Part shown: positions 18,283 to 27,682 of the stretch, one piece after another
Layout of the letters: the number at the start of each line of letters is the position of its first letter
Position numbering within the stretch: position 1 is the first letter of the stretch
Origin: Pedobacter sp. ASV28
GTDB lineage: Bacteria; Bacteroidota; Bacteroidia; Sphingobacteriales; Sphingobacteriaceae
Assembly (NCBI RefSeq): GCF_016428855.1
Contig: NZ_JAELTN010000013.1
Location: 39,817 to 103,816 of the forward strand
Direction of reading: 5' to 3'
Length of the DNA: 64,000 nt
Made by a program: the position numbers and the translations under genes
The notes under the pieces: model-generated
What the model was told of the DNA's origin: nothing
The model's input: only the letters and a program-made list of their open reading frames with translations
Database searches by the model: none

Positions 18283-19317
18283 ATGATGTACAAATTGAAC
18301 TTTCGCCAAAGTTATCTATTTTTTCTGTGTACCCTTGCTTTTTTTTCATGTACACATAACGACAAACCAGACGTAAGTCATATAAATCTCGACCTTAAAA
18401 TTGAACGTTTTGATCATGACTTATATAATGGCAAGAACAAAAATGTGGAGTTGACCGATAGCCTGTTGCACAAAAAGTACGGTGCCTTTTATGAAGATTT
18501 CATTTTCAAAATGGTGGGTAACGATAGTTATACCAGCAGGCAGGTATTGGAAGGGCTATATGCAGATAAAGCCTATAGCGACTTAAACCATGAGGTGGAT
18601 AGTGTTTTCCCCAACCTTAAGCCCACAGAAGCTGCATTGACCCAGACCTTTAAATACATTAAGTATTATTACCCCAAAGCACCAATTCCTCGCTTTATTG
18701 GATTTCTTTCCGGCTTTGCCTACCAAACCCCTATTGGCGACAACTATCTGGGCATTGGACTAGATATGTTCTTAGGAAAAGACAGCAAATTCTATGGCGC
18801 TTTAGTGCACAGCATACCATTATATGTTTCTAAAAGATTTACCCCTACTTATATTTTACCTAGGGCTACCGAATATTATGTAAGAGAGAACTTATTTAAG
18901 GATAAGGACGAAGACCGTACTTTTCTAGCAAAAATGATCTACAACGGCAAGATTTTATATTTTATGGATCAGGTATTGCCCGAAAACATGCCAGATAGTG
19001 TGAAAATTGGCTATACACAAAAACAACTGCAATGGTGCAAAACCTATGAAAGCGACATTTGGGGGTTTTATCTGGAAAGCAACCTCATTTATGAAACGGA
19101 TTACGCCAAAATACAGGTCTACCTTAGCGATGGCCCATTTACCCCCGGACTGGGAGAAAAAAACACTTCTGCGCCAAAATTGGGGATTTGGACAGGTTGG
19201 CAGATTGTAAGAAAATATATGAAGGAAAATCCTGAAGTTACCTTACAGCAATTGATGGCTGATATGGATGCGCAAAAAATCCTGTCGAAATCAAAATACA
19301 AACCTAAAGCAGACTAA
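18283..19317 (+). CDS. GldB-like gliding-motility lipoprotein
   Basis: A 344-residue lipoprotein. The start at 18283 gives a hydrophobic leader ending FFSCTHND, with lipidation at Cys. The mature protein has the GldB pattern: INLDLKIERFDHDLY, the acidic N-terminal region, FIGFLSGFAYQTPIGDNYLGIGLDMFLG, PRATEYYVRENLF and a C-terminal GIWTGWQIVRKYM near the end. GldB is a periplasmic or inner-membrane-side lipoprotein required for gliding in Flavobacterium and is also found in non-gliding members. Here gldC does not follow. Confidence 0.8.
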   Translation: MMYKLNFRQSYLFFLCTLAFFSCTHNDKPDVSHINLDLKIERFDHDLYNGKNKNVELTDSLLHKKYGAFYEDFIFKMVGNDSYTSRQVLEGLYADKAYSDLNHEVDSVFPNLKPTEAALTQTFKYIKYYYPKAPIPRFIGFLSGFAYQTPIGDNYLGIGLDMFLGKDSKFYGALVHSIPLYVSKRFTPTYILPRATEYYVRENLFKDKDEDRTFLAKMIYNGKILYFMDQVLPENMPDSVKIGYTQKQLQWCKTYESDIWGFYLESNLIYETDYAKIQVYLSDGPFTPGLGEKNTSAPKLGIWTGWQIVRKYMKENPEVTLQQLMADMDAQKILSKSKYKPKAD

Positions 19318-19428
19318 ATCAGTTAAAATTAAAAAATCAGCGGTCGGGTGTCTGAAGTTAAAGGATCACGTAGTCTACTATTTCAGGTATCCAATTATTC
19401 AACAAAATTCAATCATTAATTAAAAATC

Positions 19429-20211
19429 ATGAAGGTTGGCATTGTTCTAAGCGGAGGCGGAGTAAGAGGAATAGCTCATTTGGGCGTATTAAAAGCCTTA
19501 AAAAAAACAGGGATCGAGTTTAGCCACATTACCGGTACCAGTGCGGGCTCCATTGCTGGCGCCTTCTATGCTGCTGGCGTTGACCCTGAAGAAGCTTTCA
19601 ACATCTTTATGAGAACAAAACTCATCAAGTTTTTAAGGCCTGCATTAGGTTCACTGGGCTTAATTAACATCGAAAGAACTGCCGATATTTTTAGCAGCCA
19701 CCTTCCCGATCGTATTGAGCAACTGGCTATGCCATTGACTATTTGTGCCACTAATTTTAGCGAAGGTACCGTAGCCTATTTTAAAAAAGGACCCCTAACC
19801 AAAACCATTCATGCCTCATGCTGCATCCCAGGCGTTTTTAAGCCCATCATGATCCATGACAAGATGTATGTAGACGGTGGCGTGCTCAACAACTTTCCCA
19901 TAGAGCCTTTAATAGGGCATTGTGATTATATTATCGGTTCTACCTGTAACCACCTAAACCCCGTAGATAAAATTACCGGGATCACAAAATTGATGCAGAG
20001 GGCTGGTATCATGTCCATCAACCACGACATGGAAAGAAAATCTAAATTCTGTAACCTCTTAATTGAGCCAAAAGGAATGGGCGACATCAATACCTTTGAC
20101 ACTAAAAAAGCGGAAACTATTTATTGGCTGGCATATGAGGAAGCATTGAAAACCATTAAAAGCAACGAAAGTTTTCAGGATCTGATGAAAAAACAGCATG
20201 AGGACCGCTAA
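19429..20211 (+). CDS. patatin-like phospholipase
   Basis: A 260-residue cytoplasmic or membrane-associated acyl hydrolase. It has the oxyanion-hole glycine stretch SGGGVRG (residues 8-14), the nucleophile Ser38 in GTSAGS, and the catalytic Asp in VDGGVLNNFPI, i.e. a complete Ser-Asp dyad. The order and spacing match the RssA/YchK-type patatins. The stop region overlaps the start of a degraded downstream gene. Confidence 0.92.
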   Translation: MKVGIVLSGGGVRGIAHLGVLKALKKTGIEFSHITGTSAGSIAGAFYAAGVDPEEAFNIFMRTKLIKFLRPALGSLGLINIERTADIFSSHLPDRIEQLAMPLTICATNFSEGTVAYFKKGPLTKTIHASCCIPGVFKPIMIHDKMYVDGGVLNNFPIEPLIGHCDYIIGSTCNHLNPVDKITGITKLMQRAGIMSINHDMERKSKFCNLLIEPKGMGDINTFDTKKAETIYWLAYEEALKTIKSNESFQDLMKKQHEDR

Positions 20212-20656
20212 ACCGATTAAAACCATAATCGAAAAATGGCAATTAATTATTTGGATCCTTGCCTGCTTAACAGGATGTGGTTTATTTACCATCTTTTTTT
20301 CATCTTTATCCGTTTAGTTTAGCTTGTTGGCTCTTTTTATATCAAAGCATAAATAAACGGGACCATAATGATGTAAAAGCCACACAAGCCTTGGCTTATC
20401 AAAGCACAACAGAGAAGGACTTCATACGGTTGTTTAGCAATAAACCCATTTTTTACAAAGCTTTATTTAATGATGATAAAGCCTATCAAACTGTAAGAAA
20501 AAGCCAGTACTCAGCGCAGAATATTATGGTTTAGCACCTCATTGGGAAAGTTCACGTGAATATAGAGACAACTTGGCCAACAAAATATCTTACCTGTTGG
20601 GAGGTATATTATTAGGCAATCTCATTGAATGTACAATCATTGCCTATAATCGTTAA
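20198..20656 (+). pseudogene. degraded small membrane/lipoprotein gene
   Basis: The reading starts at an ATG overlapping the patatin stop and gives a hydrophobic leader with a lipobox-like LACLTGCG, then stops in frame at about 20315. The same protein-like sequence continues in a second frame (LACWLFLYQS, then FIRLFSNKPIFYKALFNDDKAYQ) and after about 20515 in a third (EYYGLAPHWESSREYRDNLANKISYLLGGILLGN...), ending at 20656. Joining the frames gives roughly 150 residues. At least two frameshifts are therefore needed; sequencing error is the alternative. No family recognised. Confidence 0.6.
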
Positions 20657-20661
20657 ACGAT

Positions 20662-21372
20662 TTACCTTAAAGCAACCAGCCTCTCCCCTTCCAAAACCGG
20701 AATAGTTTTACACAGGTCCAATTTAAGGCAGAATTGAACATCTTCTTCAATATTTAGCTTGATCAGACGATGGCTGTGAGAAGATTTTCTCAAATACTGC
20801 CTAAGGTCATCTTTAGCCAACCGATACATATCTACCGCAGCTACACAGGAATCATCTGCAAGTTTAAAATCACCTTGCAAATGATGTACCACTGCCCCGG
20901 CAAATAAGGTATCTTCTAAATTAAAATTATCTTTCCAGCCTGCACAGAGCAAGAGCACATTTCTATTTTGGCTTTTTAGGTAATCGCAAATGGCAGCAAG
21001 ATTAAGAAAAGAACCAATAATAACCTGATGTGCCCGCTCCTGTGCCAAATGCATGGCCTTTGTACCATTGGTTGTCGTCAGCACAATGGTCTTTCCATAT
21101 ACCTTATCTTTGGTATAAGAAAAAGGGGAATTGCCAAAATCATATCCTGTTACCACTTCGCCATTACGTTCTGCCGCCAGCAGATAACCTTGGTCGGCGT
21201 AGGCCAAACAATCTTCCACCTCCATCACTGGAATAATGGCCTCTGCCCCATTATCAATACCATAGGTAATAGATGAGGTAGCTCTCAAGACATCAATAAC
21301 GACCACAATACTATTTTCAATAGCATATAAGTCAAGCAAAGCAGGCGTTAGGCAAACTTCTATTTTTGGCAT
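20662..21372 (-). CDS. comB: 2-phosphosulfolactate phosphatase family protein
   Basis: A 236-residue Mg-dependent acid phosphatase of the ComB family. Motifs: VVIDVLRATSSITYGIDNGAEAIIPV near the N-terminus, NSPFSYTKDKVYGKTIVLTTTNGTKAM in the middle and LLCAGWKDNFNLEDTLFAGAVV. In archaea ComB acts in coenzyme M synthesis. In Bacteroidota it could serve sulfolactate or sulfonolipid metabolism; the latter is inference. It is the last minus-strand gene downstream of gcvT, separated by a repeat. Confidence 0.9.
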   Translation of the reverse strand: MPKIEVCLTPALLDLYAIENSIVVVIDVLRATSSITYGIDNGAEAIIPVMEVEDCLAYADQGYLLAAERNGEVVTGYDFGNSPFSYTKDKVYGKTIVLTTTNGTKAMHLAQERAHQVIIGSFLNLAAICDYLKSQNRNVLLLCAGWKDNFNLEDTLFAGAVVHHLQGDFKLADDSCVAAVDMYRLAKDDLRQYLRKSSHSHRLIKLNIEEDVQFCLKLDLCKTIPVLEGERLVALR

Positions 21373-21445
21373 CGGAATGAGTTATGGGTTATAAGATTGG
21401 GTTATGAGATATAAAGCTTAGCCCCTCACAACCCTTAACACGCAC
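21373..21445. repeat. intergenic inverted repeat, gttatgggttat family
   Basis: Between gcvT and comB: gagttatgggttataagattgggttatgag and, further on, cctcacaacccttaac. It belongs to the same sequence family as the repeats at 11350 and 27602. Confidence 0.45.
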
Positions 21446-21449
21446 CCTA

Positions 21450-22529
21450 TTATTTATAAAAAGGAAACTTAACTACTTTCGCTTTTACTTTATTATTTCT
21501 GATATCGATAAATATCTCAGTACCTTCTTTAGCAAAGGCTTTGGCAACGTAAGCAATGCCAATTGCCTTTTGCAATGATGGCGATTGTGTTCCTGAAGTT
21601 ACCCTGCCAATGTTATTCCCATCGGTATCCACTACGACATAATCATGACGTGGAATCCCCCGGTCGATCATTTCGAAACCAACCAATTTACGGGCTACAC
21701 CAGCTTCCTTCTGTGCCAACAAGGCTGCCGAGTTGGTAAAATCTTTGGTAAATTTGGTAATCCAGCCCAAACCAGCTTCAATGGGAGAAGTGCTATCATC
21801 AATATCATTTCCGTATAAACAAAAACCCATTTCCAAACGTAGGGTATCACGCGCACCCAAACCTATAGGTTTAATTCCGTAGGCTGCTCCCGCCTCAAAA
21901 ATGGCATTCCAAATCTGTTCTGCATATTGGTTTTCAAAATAAATTTCAAAGCCACCTGCACCCGTATATCCGGTAGCCGAAACCAATACGTTATCTACGC
22001 CAGCAAACGTTCCCTTCTTAAAGGTATAATATTCCATAGAAGCTAGGTCAATGCCTGTTAAACTTTGTAAGGCATCTGCTGCTTTAGGGCCTTGAATAGC
22101 CAATAGGGAAGTTTTATCGGAAATATTATGCATTTCTACATTATTGGTATTGAATTGCTGTATCCAATTCCAATCCTTTTCAATATTAGAGGCATTTACC
22201 ACCAACATATAGGTTTTCTCGTCTATACGGTAAACCAATAAATCATCTACAATTCCACCATCCTCATTGGGCAAACAAGAGTATTGAATTTTTCCATCAT
22301 ATAGTTTAGCAGCATCGTTGCTCGTTACGCGTTGAATTAAGTCTAAAGCATTTTCCCCCTTAAGGATAAACTCGCCCATATGGCTTACATCAAAAACACC
22401 CACGGCATTTCTTACCGTAGCATGTTCAGCATTAATACCTTCATATTGTACAGGCATGTTATAACCAGCAAAAGGAACCATCTTAGCCCCAAGCGATATA
22501 TGTTTTTCAGTTAAAGCGGTGTTTTTCAT
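21450..22529 (-). CDS. gcvT: aminomethyltransferase (glycine cleavage T protein)
   Basis: Tetrahydrofolate-dependent T protein of the glycine cleavage system, 359 residues. Signature blocks: [25 protein letters not shown] at the N-terminus, [11 protein letters not shown], the folate-binding [10 protein letters not shown] and [19 protein letters not shown], and [12 protein letters not shown] near the C-terminus. gcvH and gcvP are not in the window. The 200-bp upstream region has a small hairpin (gacctaactttcaggta) but no recognisable glycine riboswitch. Confidence 0.96.
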   Translation of the reverse strand: MKNTALTEKHISLGAKMVPFAGYNMPVQYEGINAEHATVRNAVGVFDVSHMGEFILKGENALDLIQRVTSNDAAKLYDGKIQYSCLPNEDGGIVDDLLVYRIDEKTYMLVVNASNIEKDWNWIQQFNTNNVEMHNISDKTSLLAIQGPKAADALQSLTGIDLASMEYYTFKKGTFAGVDNVLVSATGYTGAGGFEIYFENQYAEQIWNAIFEAGAAYGIKPIGLGARDTLRLEMGFCLYGNDIDDSTSPIEAGLGWITKFTKDFTNSAALLAQKEAGVARKLVGFEMIDRGIPRHDYVVVDTDGNNIGRVTSGTQSPSLQKAIGIAYVAKAFAKEGTEIFIDIRNNKVKAKVVKFPFYK

Positions 22530-22736
22530 ATGTATAATTATCTCTTTTATAGTAGCTATGCCTTTTCCATTCCCCTCTTTTTATCGCCACGTTTACCTAC
22601 CTGAAAGTTAGGTCTGCATCGGCCCATTGGCATTATTTATCTAACGGCCAAAAGTACTAAGAAAAAGCTAATATTTGGATCATATTTTATAGGATAGCAT
22701 AGGTAAAAAGTATATTTGCTTGTCAAAGACCTTATC

Positions 22737-23189
22737 ATGATGTTATCTATTAAACGTACCACCGCCCAAAACAAAGATTTCATTGATCTGGTTAGGCTTT
22801 TAGATATAGAACTTGCCGAAATTGACGGAGAAGAACACGGATTTTATTCACAATACAACAAAATTGATAAAATTAACCACGTTGTACTCCTTTATGAAAA
22901 TGAGCTGGCCATTGCCTGTGGAGCCATAAAAGAATACGCTTTAGACACCATGGAGGTCAAAAGAATGTATACCCATTTAGCTTACAGGGGGAAAGGAATT
23001 GCCAGTAGGCTGTTAAAGGAATTGGAAAAATGGGCAAAAGAATTGGGCTATAAAAAATGCCTACTGGAAACTGGAAAGCGCCAAGAAGATGCCGTAGCGC
23101 TTTATCGAAAAAATGATTATCAACATATCTCCAATTATGGGCAATATGTAGGAATAGAGAATAGCATCTGCTTTCAGAAAATTTTATAA
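22737..23189 (+). CDS. GNAT-family N-acetyltransferase
   Basis: A 150-residue acetyltransferase starting at the ATG at 22737. The acetyl-CoA binding motif reads VKRMYTHLAYRGKGIASRLLKELEKWA (R/Q-x-x-G-x-G/A form), followed by the usual beta-bulge strand LETGKRQEDAVALYRKNDY. The acyl acceptor cannot be read from sequence. It is alone, divergent from gcvT and upstream of the threonine leader. Confidence 0.88.
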   Translation: MMLSIKRTTAQNKDFIDLVRLLDIELAEIDGEEHGFYSQYNKIDKINHVVLLYENELAIACGAIKEYALDTMEVKRMYTHLAYRGKGIASRLLKELEKWAKELGYKKCLLETGKRQEDAVALYRKNDYQHISNYGQYVGIENSICFQKIL

Positions 23190-23357
23190 CCTCAAGAACA
23201 AGCATTCATTTTTAATATTTACAACATTAAACCCATTCCTCAATCAACTTTACAAAGCATCCCATAAAAAATTGAAAAATTTAAACACAAACGTTTGCTT
23301 TTATAAAAAATAATATTCTTCTTTGTAATATAATAAGCAACACCAACAAGTAAGGCA

Positions 23358-23435
23358 ATGATTTTTAACTCTTCAATTATTACCACAATTATTATTACCG
23401 GCGGCAAAGCTATCGGGAGCAATAACCTTGTGTAA
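23358..23435 (+). CDS. threonine operon leader peptide (attenuator)
   Basis: A 25-codon ORF 90 bp upstream of thrA. Residues 7-15 read IITTIIITG, a run of isoleucine and threonine codons resembling E. coli ThrL (ITTTITITTG). The stop at 23433-23435 precedes a terminator at 23462. Bases 23413-23420 (tcgggagc), inside the last third of the ORF, are the exact reverse complement of 23465-23472 in the 5' arm of that terminator, giving a competing antiterminator. Ribosome stalling at Thr/Ile codons would control which hairpin forms. Too short for standard gene finders, but the codon run plus hairpin make it convincing. Confidence 0.8.
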   Translation: MIFNSSIITTIIITGGKAIGSNNLV

Positions 23436-23461
23436 AATTGAGAAAACATAAAGACACAAAA

Positions 23462-23495
23462 AGCGCTCCCGAAATATCGGGGGCGCTTTTTTTTT
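23462..23495 (+). terminator. attenuator terminator of the thr operon
   Basis: Eleven-base stem agcgctcccga / tcgggggcgct with one G-T wobble and a 4-base loop, followed by nine T. It ends 30 bp before the thrA start and would block transcription into the operon when the leader peptide is translated freely. Confidence 0.85.
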
Positions 23496-23525
23496 AAGAC
23501 TATATAAACAAAATAAATTAAGCAG

Positions 23526-25973
23526 ATGAAAGTCCTCAAATTTGGTGGTACATCCGTAGGTACGACCGAAAACATTAAAACACTTTTAAACCTTGTAAAA
23601 GAAGAAAGAAAAAATGCCAATCCGGTAGTTGTATTATCGGCAATGAGCGGCGTAACCAATCTCCTGTTAGAAATGGCAGAGTTAGCCGAAAATGGCGAAA
23701 GTTATCAGGAACAATTAAAAACCATTGAAAAAAGACATTTTGATGTGGTAAAGTCGTTGTTGCCCGCCGCTGCACAAAATCCAATCTTAACCAAGCTAAA
23801 AATCAACTTTAACGAACTTGAAGATGCCCTACAGGCCGTAGCAAGCCTCAGGGAACTGAGTCTACGCACCAAAGATTTTATTGTAAGCTTTGGAGAAAGA
23901 TGTTCTAACGTAATGGTAAGTCACATTGCTTCGCAATATTTTGATAATGCCCTGTATGTTGACGGTTCTCAGCTTATTAAAACAGACCATAATTTTGGCA
24001 ATGCTCGTGTAGACTTTATACTAACAGATGCACTGATCAAAGAATTTCATGAGCAGAACAGCGATAAAATTTTATTTGTAACCGGTTTTATTGCCAGTAC
24101 AAAAGACAACAAGATGACCACACTGGGCCGTGGAGGATCTGACTACACCGCAGCCATTTGGGGTGCAGCCCTAAACGCGGAAGAGATAGAGATCTGGACA
24201 GATGTAAATGGCATGATGACTGCTGATCCACGTATCGTTAAAAAAGCTTTTTCATTAGATGAATTGAGTTATATCGAAGCGATGGAGTTAAGTTATTTTG
24301 GCGCAAAAGTGATCTATCCACCAACCATGGTGCCTGCCTTCTCCAAGAAAATACCTTTGGTCATCAAAAACACTTTTGAACCAGCATTTCCTGGTACTTT
24401 CATCCGTAGCAACATTAAACCCTCTCCTTTGCCCATCAAAGGCATATCGTCCATTAACCAAATCAGCATTATCAATTTAAGTGGCAGCGGCATGGTAGGT
24501 AAGGCAGGTTTTAGCGGCCGTTTATTTTCTCTGCTATCAAGAGAACAGATTAATGTGATATTAATTACGCAATCTTCTTCAGAGCACAGCATTACTTTTG
24601 CCGTTAACCCTATAGATGCTGCCAGGGCAGTGACCTTGATCAATAAAGAGTTTGAACTGGAACTCGCAGCCGAAAAATTGGCTTATCCAGAGGTTGAGGG
24701 CGACTTAGCTGTATTAGCCATTGTAGGTGAAAACATGAAAAGAACCCCAGGCATGAGCGGCAGGCTGTTTAATGCATTGGGCAGAAATGGGATCAATGTT
24801 AGGGCCATAGCACAAGGTTCTTCAGAATACAACATCTCGGTCATCATCAACAAAGATGACCTATCAAAATCATTGAATGCGGTACACGATGCTTTTTACA
24901 CTGATTTAAAACGTACTTTAAATGTTTATTGCCTAGGCACAGGAAATATTGGTAAAACCTTATTCAAGCAAATAAAAGAGCAAAGCCAATTCTTAGCCGA
25001 GAAAAATGATCTTCAGGTTAAGGTTGTAGGGATTGCCAATACACGCAAAATGCTGTTCGACGCCAATGGAATTGACCTAGACCTTTGGGAGAAAAACCTG
25101 GAAGAACAGGGAGAACAGGCCAATTTAAAAGATTTTGTGGCCACTATGCGATCTTTAAACCTGGCTAACAGTGTTTTTGTGGATAATACGGCCAGTGAAG
25201 CCCCAATTCCTTTTTATAAAGAAATATTTGAAAGCAGCGTTTCTATTGTGGCCTGCAACAAAAAAGGAAATTCGGCAGCGTTTGCCCAGTACAAATTATT
25301 TAAAGATACGGCTAAAAAATATGGTGTCGATTTCTACTACGAAACTAACGTTGGAGCAGGTTTACCAATTATAGGTACCTTAAAAAACCTGATGATGAGC
25401 GGCGATAGAATCGATAGAATTGAGGCAATACTTTCGGGAACAATATCTTTTATCTTTAACAGCTTTAAAGGCGATGTAGCATTTTACGACATCGTAAAAG
25501 AAGCGCAAAATTTAGGCTATACAGAGCCAGATCCTCGTGATGATTTGAATGGCAAAGACTTTATGCGCAAAATGTTGATCTTAGCAAGGGATGCCGGTTA
25601 TCCTTTAGAAGCTGAAGATGTAAAAATTGACAACATCTTACCCGAAGCTTGTCTAAATGCAGCAAGTGTTGAAGAATTTTATGAGGAGCTGAAGAACAAT
25701 GCTGCTTATTTCGAGAACTTGAAAAATACAGCAACAAACGAGAAAAAAGTGCTTCGTTATGTTGGAAAATTGGAAGGTGGCAAGGTAGAAATCCGCTTGG
25801 AAATGGTTGGAGAAGACCACCCTTTCTATGCTTTATCTGGTGCCGACAATATCATTTCCTTCGTTACCGACAGATACAAGTTCCGCCCAATGGTAGTTAA
25901 AGGGCCGGGTGCTGGTGCCGAAGTTACTGCCGCAGGGGTATTTGCAGATATTATTAATGTAGGTAAAGCTTAA
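23526..25973 (+). CDS. thrA: bifunctional aspartate kinase / homoserine dehydrogenase I
   Basis: First and third steps of the aspartate-to-threonine pathway in one 815-residue protein. The kinase domain begins KVLKFGGTSVGT and has FVTGFIAST and TLGRGGSDYTAA. Tandem ACT regulatory domains (about residues 310-460) contain MVGKAGFSGRLFSLLSRE and RTPGMSGRLFNALGRNGINVRAIAQGSSE. The dehydrogenase domain has the NAD(P) loop GTGNIGKTLF (about residue 471) and YEPDPRDDLNG-like TEPDPRDDLNGKDFMRK. Threonine feedback inhibition is expected from the family. First gene of the thr operon, behind the attenuator. Confidence 0.97.
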   Translation: MKVLKFGGTSVGTTENIKTLLNLVKEERKNANPVVVLSAMSGVTNLLLEMAELAENGESYQEQLKTIEKRHFDVVKSLLPAAAQNPILTKLKINFNELEDALQAVASLRELSLRTKDFIVSFGERCSNVMVSHIASQYFDNALYVDGSQLIKTDHNFGNARVDFILTDALIKEFHEQNSDKILFVTGFIASTKDNKMTTLGRGGSDYTAAIWGAALNAEEIEIWTDVNGMMTADPRIVKKAFSLDELSYIEAMELSYFGAKVIYPPTMVPAFSKKIPLVIKNTFEPAFPGTFIRSNIKPSPLPIKGISSINQISIINLSGSGMVGKAGFSGRLFSLLSREQINVILITQSSSEHSITFAVNPIDAARAVTLINKEFELELAAEKLAYPEVEGDLAVLAIVGENMKRTPGMSGRLFNALGRNGINVRAIAQGSSEYNISVIINKDDLSKSLNAVHDAFYTDLKRTLNVYCLGTGNIGKTLFKQIKEQSQFLAEKNDLQVKVVGIANTRKMLFDANGIDLDLWEKNLEEQGEQANLKDFVATMRSLNLANSVFVDNTASEAPIPFYKEIFESSVSIVACNKKGNSAAFAQYKLFKDTAKKYGVDFYYETNVGAGLPIIGTLKNLMMSGDRIDRIEAILSGTISFIFNSFKGDVAFYDIVKEAQNLGYTEPDPRDDLNGKDFMRKMLILARDAGYPLEAEDVKIDNILPEACLNAASVEEFYEELKNNAAYFENLKNTATNEKKVLRYVGKLEGGKVEIRLEMVGEDHPFYALSGADNIISFVTDRYKFRPMVVKGPGAGAEVTAAGVFADIINVGKA

Positions 25974-25976
25974 AAT

Positions 25977-26606
25977 ATGTTTGGCATAGACAACTTTGGT
26001 ACTTTTATTTTCGCCGCAATTATTGTTGTGGTTACACCTGGGGTAGATACCATAATGGTATTAACCAGAAGCATCTCTAATGGGCAAAAAGCTGGCTTAT
26101 ATTCTGCTTTAGGGGTAAGCTTGGGCTTAATTGGGCATACCTGTGCAGCAACATTTGGGTTGTCGCAGGTATTGGCAAAATCAGCAATTGCCTTTAGCAC
26201 CATCAAGTACTTAGGGGCTGCTTATTTGATCTATCTTGGTTACAGATCGTTATCTCATCGTAAAGCACATTTAGAGATTAGCTCCACCACATTAAAAGCT
26301 ACTCCTGCTAAAATGTTTTTCACAGCGCTAATGAGCGATCTATTAAACCCAAAAATTGCCTTATTTTTTCTCGCTTTCTTACCACAGTTCATAAGCAGGG
26401 AAGAAAGCAATAATGCCATTCCTTATCTGGTTTTAGGGATGTGTATGTTTGTTATCACGTTAATTTGGTGTTCATTTCTGGCATTAGCCGGAAGTAGTGC
26501 AGCCAACACGTTCAACAAAAACAAACTGTTCCAAAACCTTATTAATAAAGCTTCGGGCGTAGTTTTTATCTTGCTCGGATTAAAAATAGCACTAACCAAA
26601 AAATAA
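25977..26606 (+). CDS. LysE/RhtB-family amino-acid exporter
   Basis: A 209-residue inner-membrane protein with about six hydrophobic segments. It begins with the family pattern VVVTPGVDTIMVLTRSISNGQKAGLYSALGVSLG, followed by AAYLIYLGYRSL and SDLLNPKIALFFLAFLPQF. It starts 3 bp after thrA and precedes thrB by 20 bp, so it is embedded in the threonine operon. Export of threonine or homoserine, as by RhtA-C, is the natural inference. Confidence 0.9.
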   Translation: MFGIDNFGTFIFAAIIVVVTPGVDTIMVLTRSISNGQKAGLYSALGVSLGLIGHTCAATFGLSQVLAKSAIAFSTIKYLGAAYLIYLGYRSLSHRKAHLEISSTTLKATPAKMFFTALMSDLLNPKIALFFLAFLPQFISREESNNAIPYLVLGMCMFVITLIWCSFLALAGSSAANTFNKNKLFQNLINKASGVVFILLGLKIALTKK

Positions 26607-26626
26607 CAGCACAGCTGTAATAAAAT

Positions 26627-27595
26627 ATGAATAAAATAGTAGATGACATAGATGCCCCAAAAATAGAAACCTCCATCCGAGTTTTCGCCCCGGCCACAGT
26701 GGCCAATGTCGTTTGTGGTTTCGACGTACTTGGTTTTGCGGTCAATGCACCTGGCGACGAAGTGCTAATGCGTTTAGTAGAGGAGCCTGGTGTTCGCCTA
26801 CTAAAAATTACCGGCGACGATGGTAAACTGCCCTTAAACAGTGATAAAAATACAGTGAGTGCATCGGTGAAACATTACCTGAAGCATATAGACAGAGAAG
26901 ATATAGGTGTAGAAATTGAACTCCACAAAAAAATGCCAATTGGCAGCGGACTAGGTTCCAGCTCTGCAAGTACGGTAGCAGGTCTTTATGCCATTAATCA
27001 ATTGATGGGAAATTTGTTAAGCGCCAAGGAGCTCGTTCCTTTTGCCATGAAAGGTGAAGAAATTGCCTGCGGTTATGGTCATGCCGATAATGTTGCCCCA
27101 GCCATTATGGGCGGTTTTGTATTGGTACGCAGCTATGAGCCATTAGATGTTATTTCTCTTCCGGTCCCCGATGGTATGTACGCCGCAATAGTCTATCCAG
27201 AGGTTGATGTACCTACTAAAGATGCCAGGCAGATGATCCGTTCCAAAATACAATTGAAGGATGCCGTTACCCAATGGGGAAATGTGGCGGGATTGGTAAG
27301 CGGCCTCTTCCTAAACGACATGGACTTGGTGGGCCGTAGCATGAAAGACGTTTTGGTCGAACCTACACGTTCCATTCTGATTCCAGATTTCGAAGTGCTA
27401 AGAACACTCGCAATGGAAAACGGTGCGGTTGGCTTTGGTATTTCTGGCTCTGGCCCATCTGTTTTTGCGCTCACCAAAGATGAAGAAAGTGCCAAGAAAA
27501 TTACCAAAGCACAGCAAATGCATTTACACCAAATTAACATTAAAAGCCAAGCCTACGTTTCTGAAGTAAATACGGAAGGACCTAGAACGTTGTAA
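26627..27595 (+). CDS. thrB: homoserine kinase
   Basis: GHMP-superfamily kinase of 322 residues that phosphorylates homoserine. The ATP-binding motif PIGSGLGSSSAS lies at about residues 105-116. The N-terminus has FAPATVANVVCGFDVLGFAV and the C-terminal region GAVGFGISGSGPSVFAL, both typical. Third gene of the thr operon. Confidence 0.96.
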   Translation: MNKIVDDIDAPKIETSIRVFAPATVANVVCGFDVLGFAVNAPGDEVLMRLVEEPGVRLLKITGDDGKLPLNSDKNTVSASVKHYLKHIDREDIGVEIELHKKMPIGSGLGSSSASTVAGLYAINQLMGNLLSAKELVPFAMKGEEIACGYGHADNVAPAIMGGFVLVRSYEPLDVISLPVPDGMYAAIVYPEVDVPTKDARQMIRSKIQLKDAVTQWGNVAGLVSGLFLNDMDLVGRSMKDVLVEPTRSILIPDFEVLRTLAMENGAVGFGISGSGPSVFALTKDEESAKKITKAQQMHLHQINIKSQAYVSEVNTEGPRTL

Positions 27596-27601
27596 ATTTT
27601 G

Positions 27602-27680
27602 TTTTGGGTTGTGAATTACCTGTTATTGGGCTAGATGTCTAAAACTCGTAACCCATAACCCATAACCCATAACCATAATC
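27602..27680. repeat. intergenic inverted repeat between thrB and thrC
   Basis: Contains ttttgggttgtgaattacctgt and, on the other side, gtaacccataacccataaccc, a threefold cccataa repetition ending just before thrC. It is the most regular member of the family also present at 11350 and 21373. It may act as a processing or attenuation hairpin inside the operon. Confidence 0.55.
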
Positions 27681-27682
27681 CA

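Noticed and set aside
22530..22736. Glycine riboswitch upstream of gcvT
   Set aside because: Only a small hairpin is visible; the conserved tandem glycine aptamer elements are absent.
27602..27680. CRISPR-like repeat array
   Set aside because: The threefold cccataa repetition has no spacers and fits an inverted-repeat hairpin; no cas genes are present.
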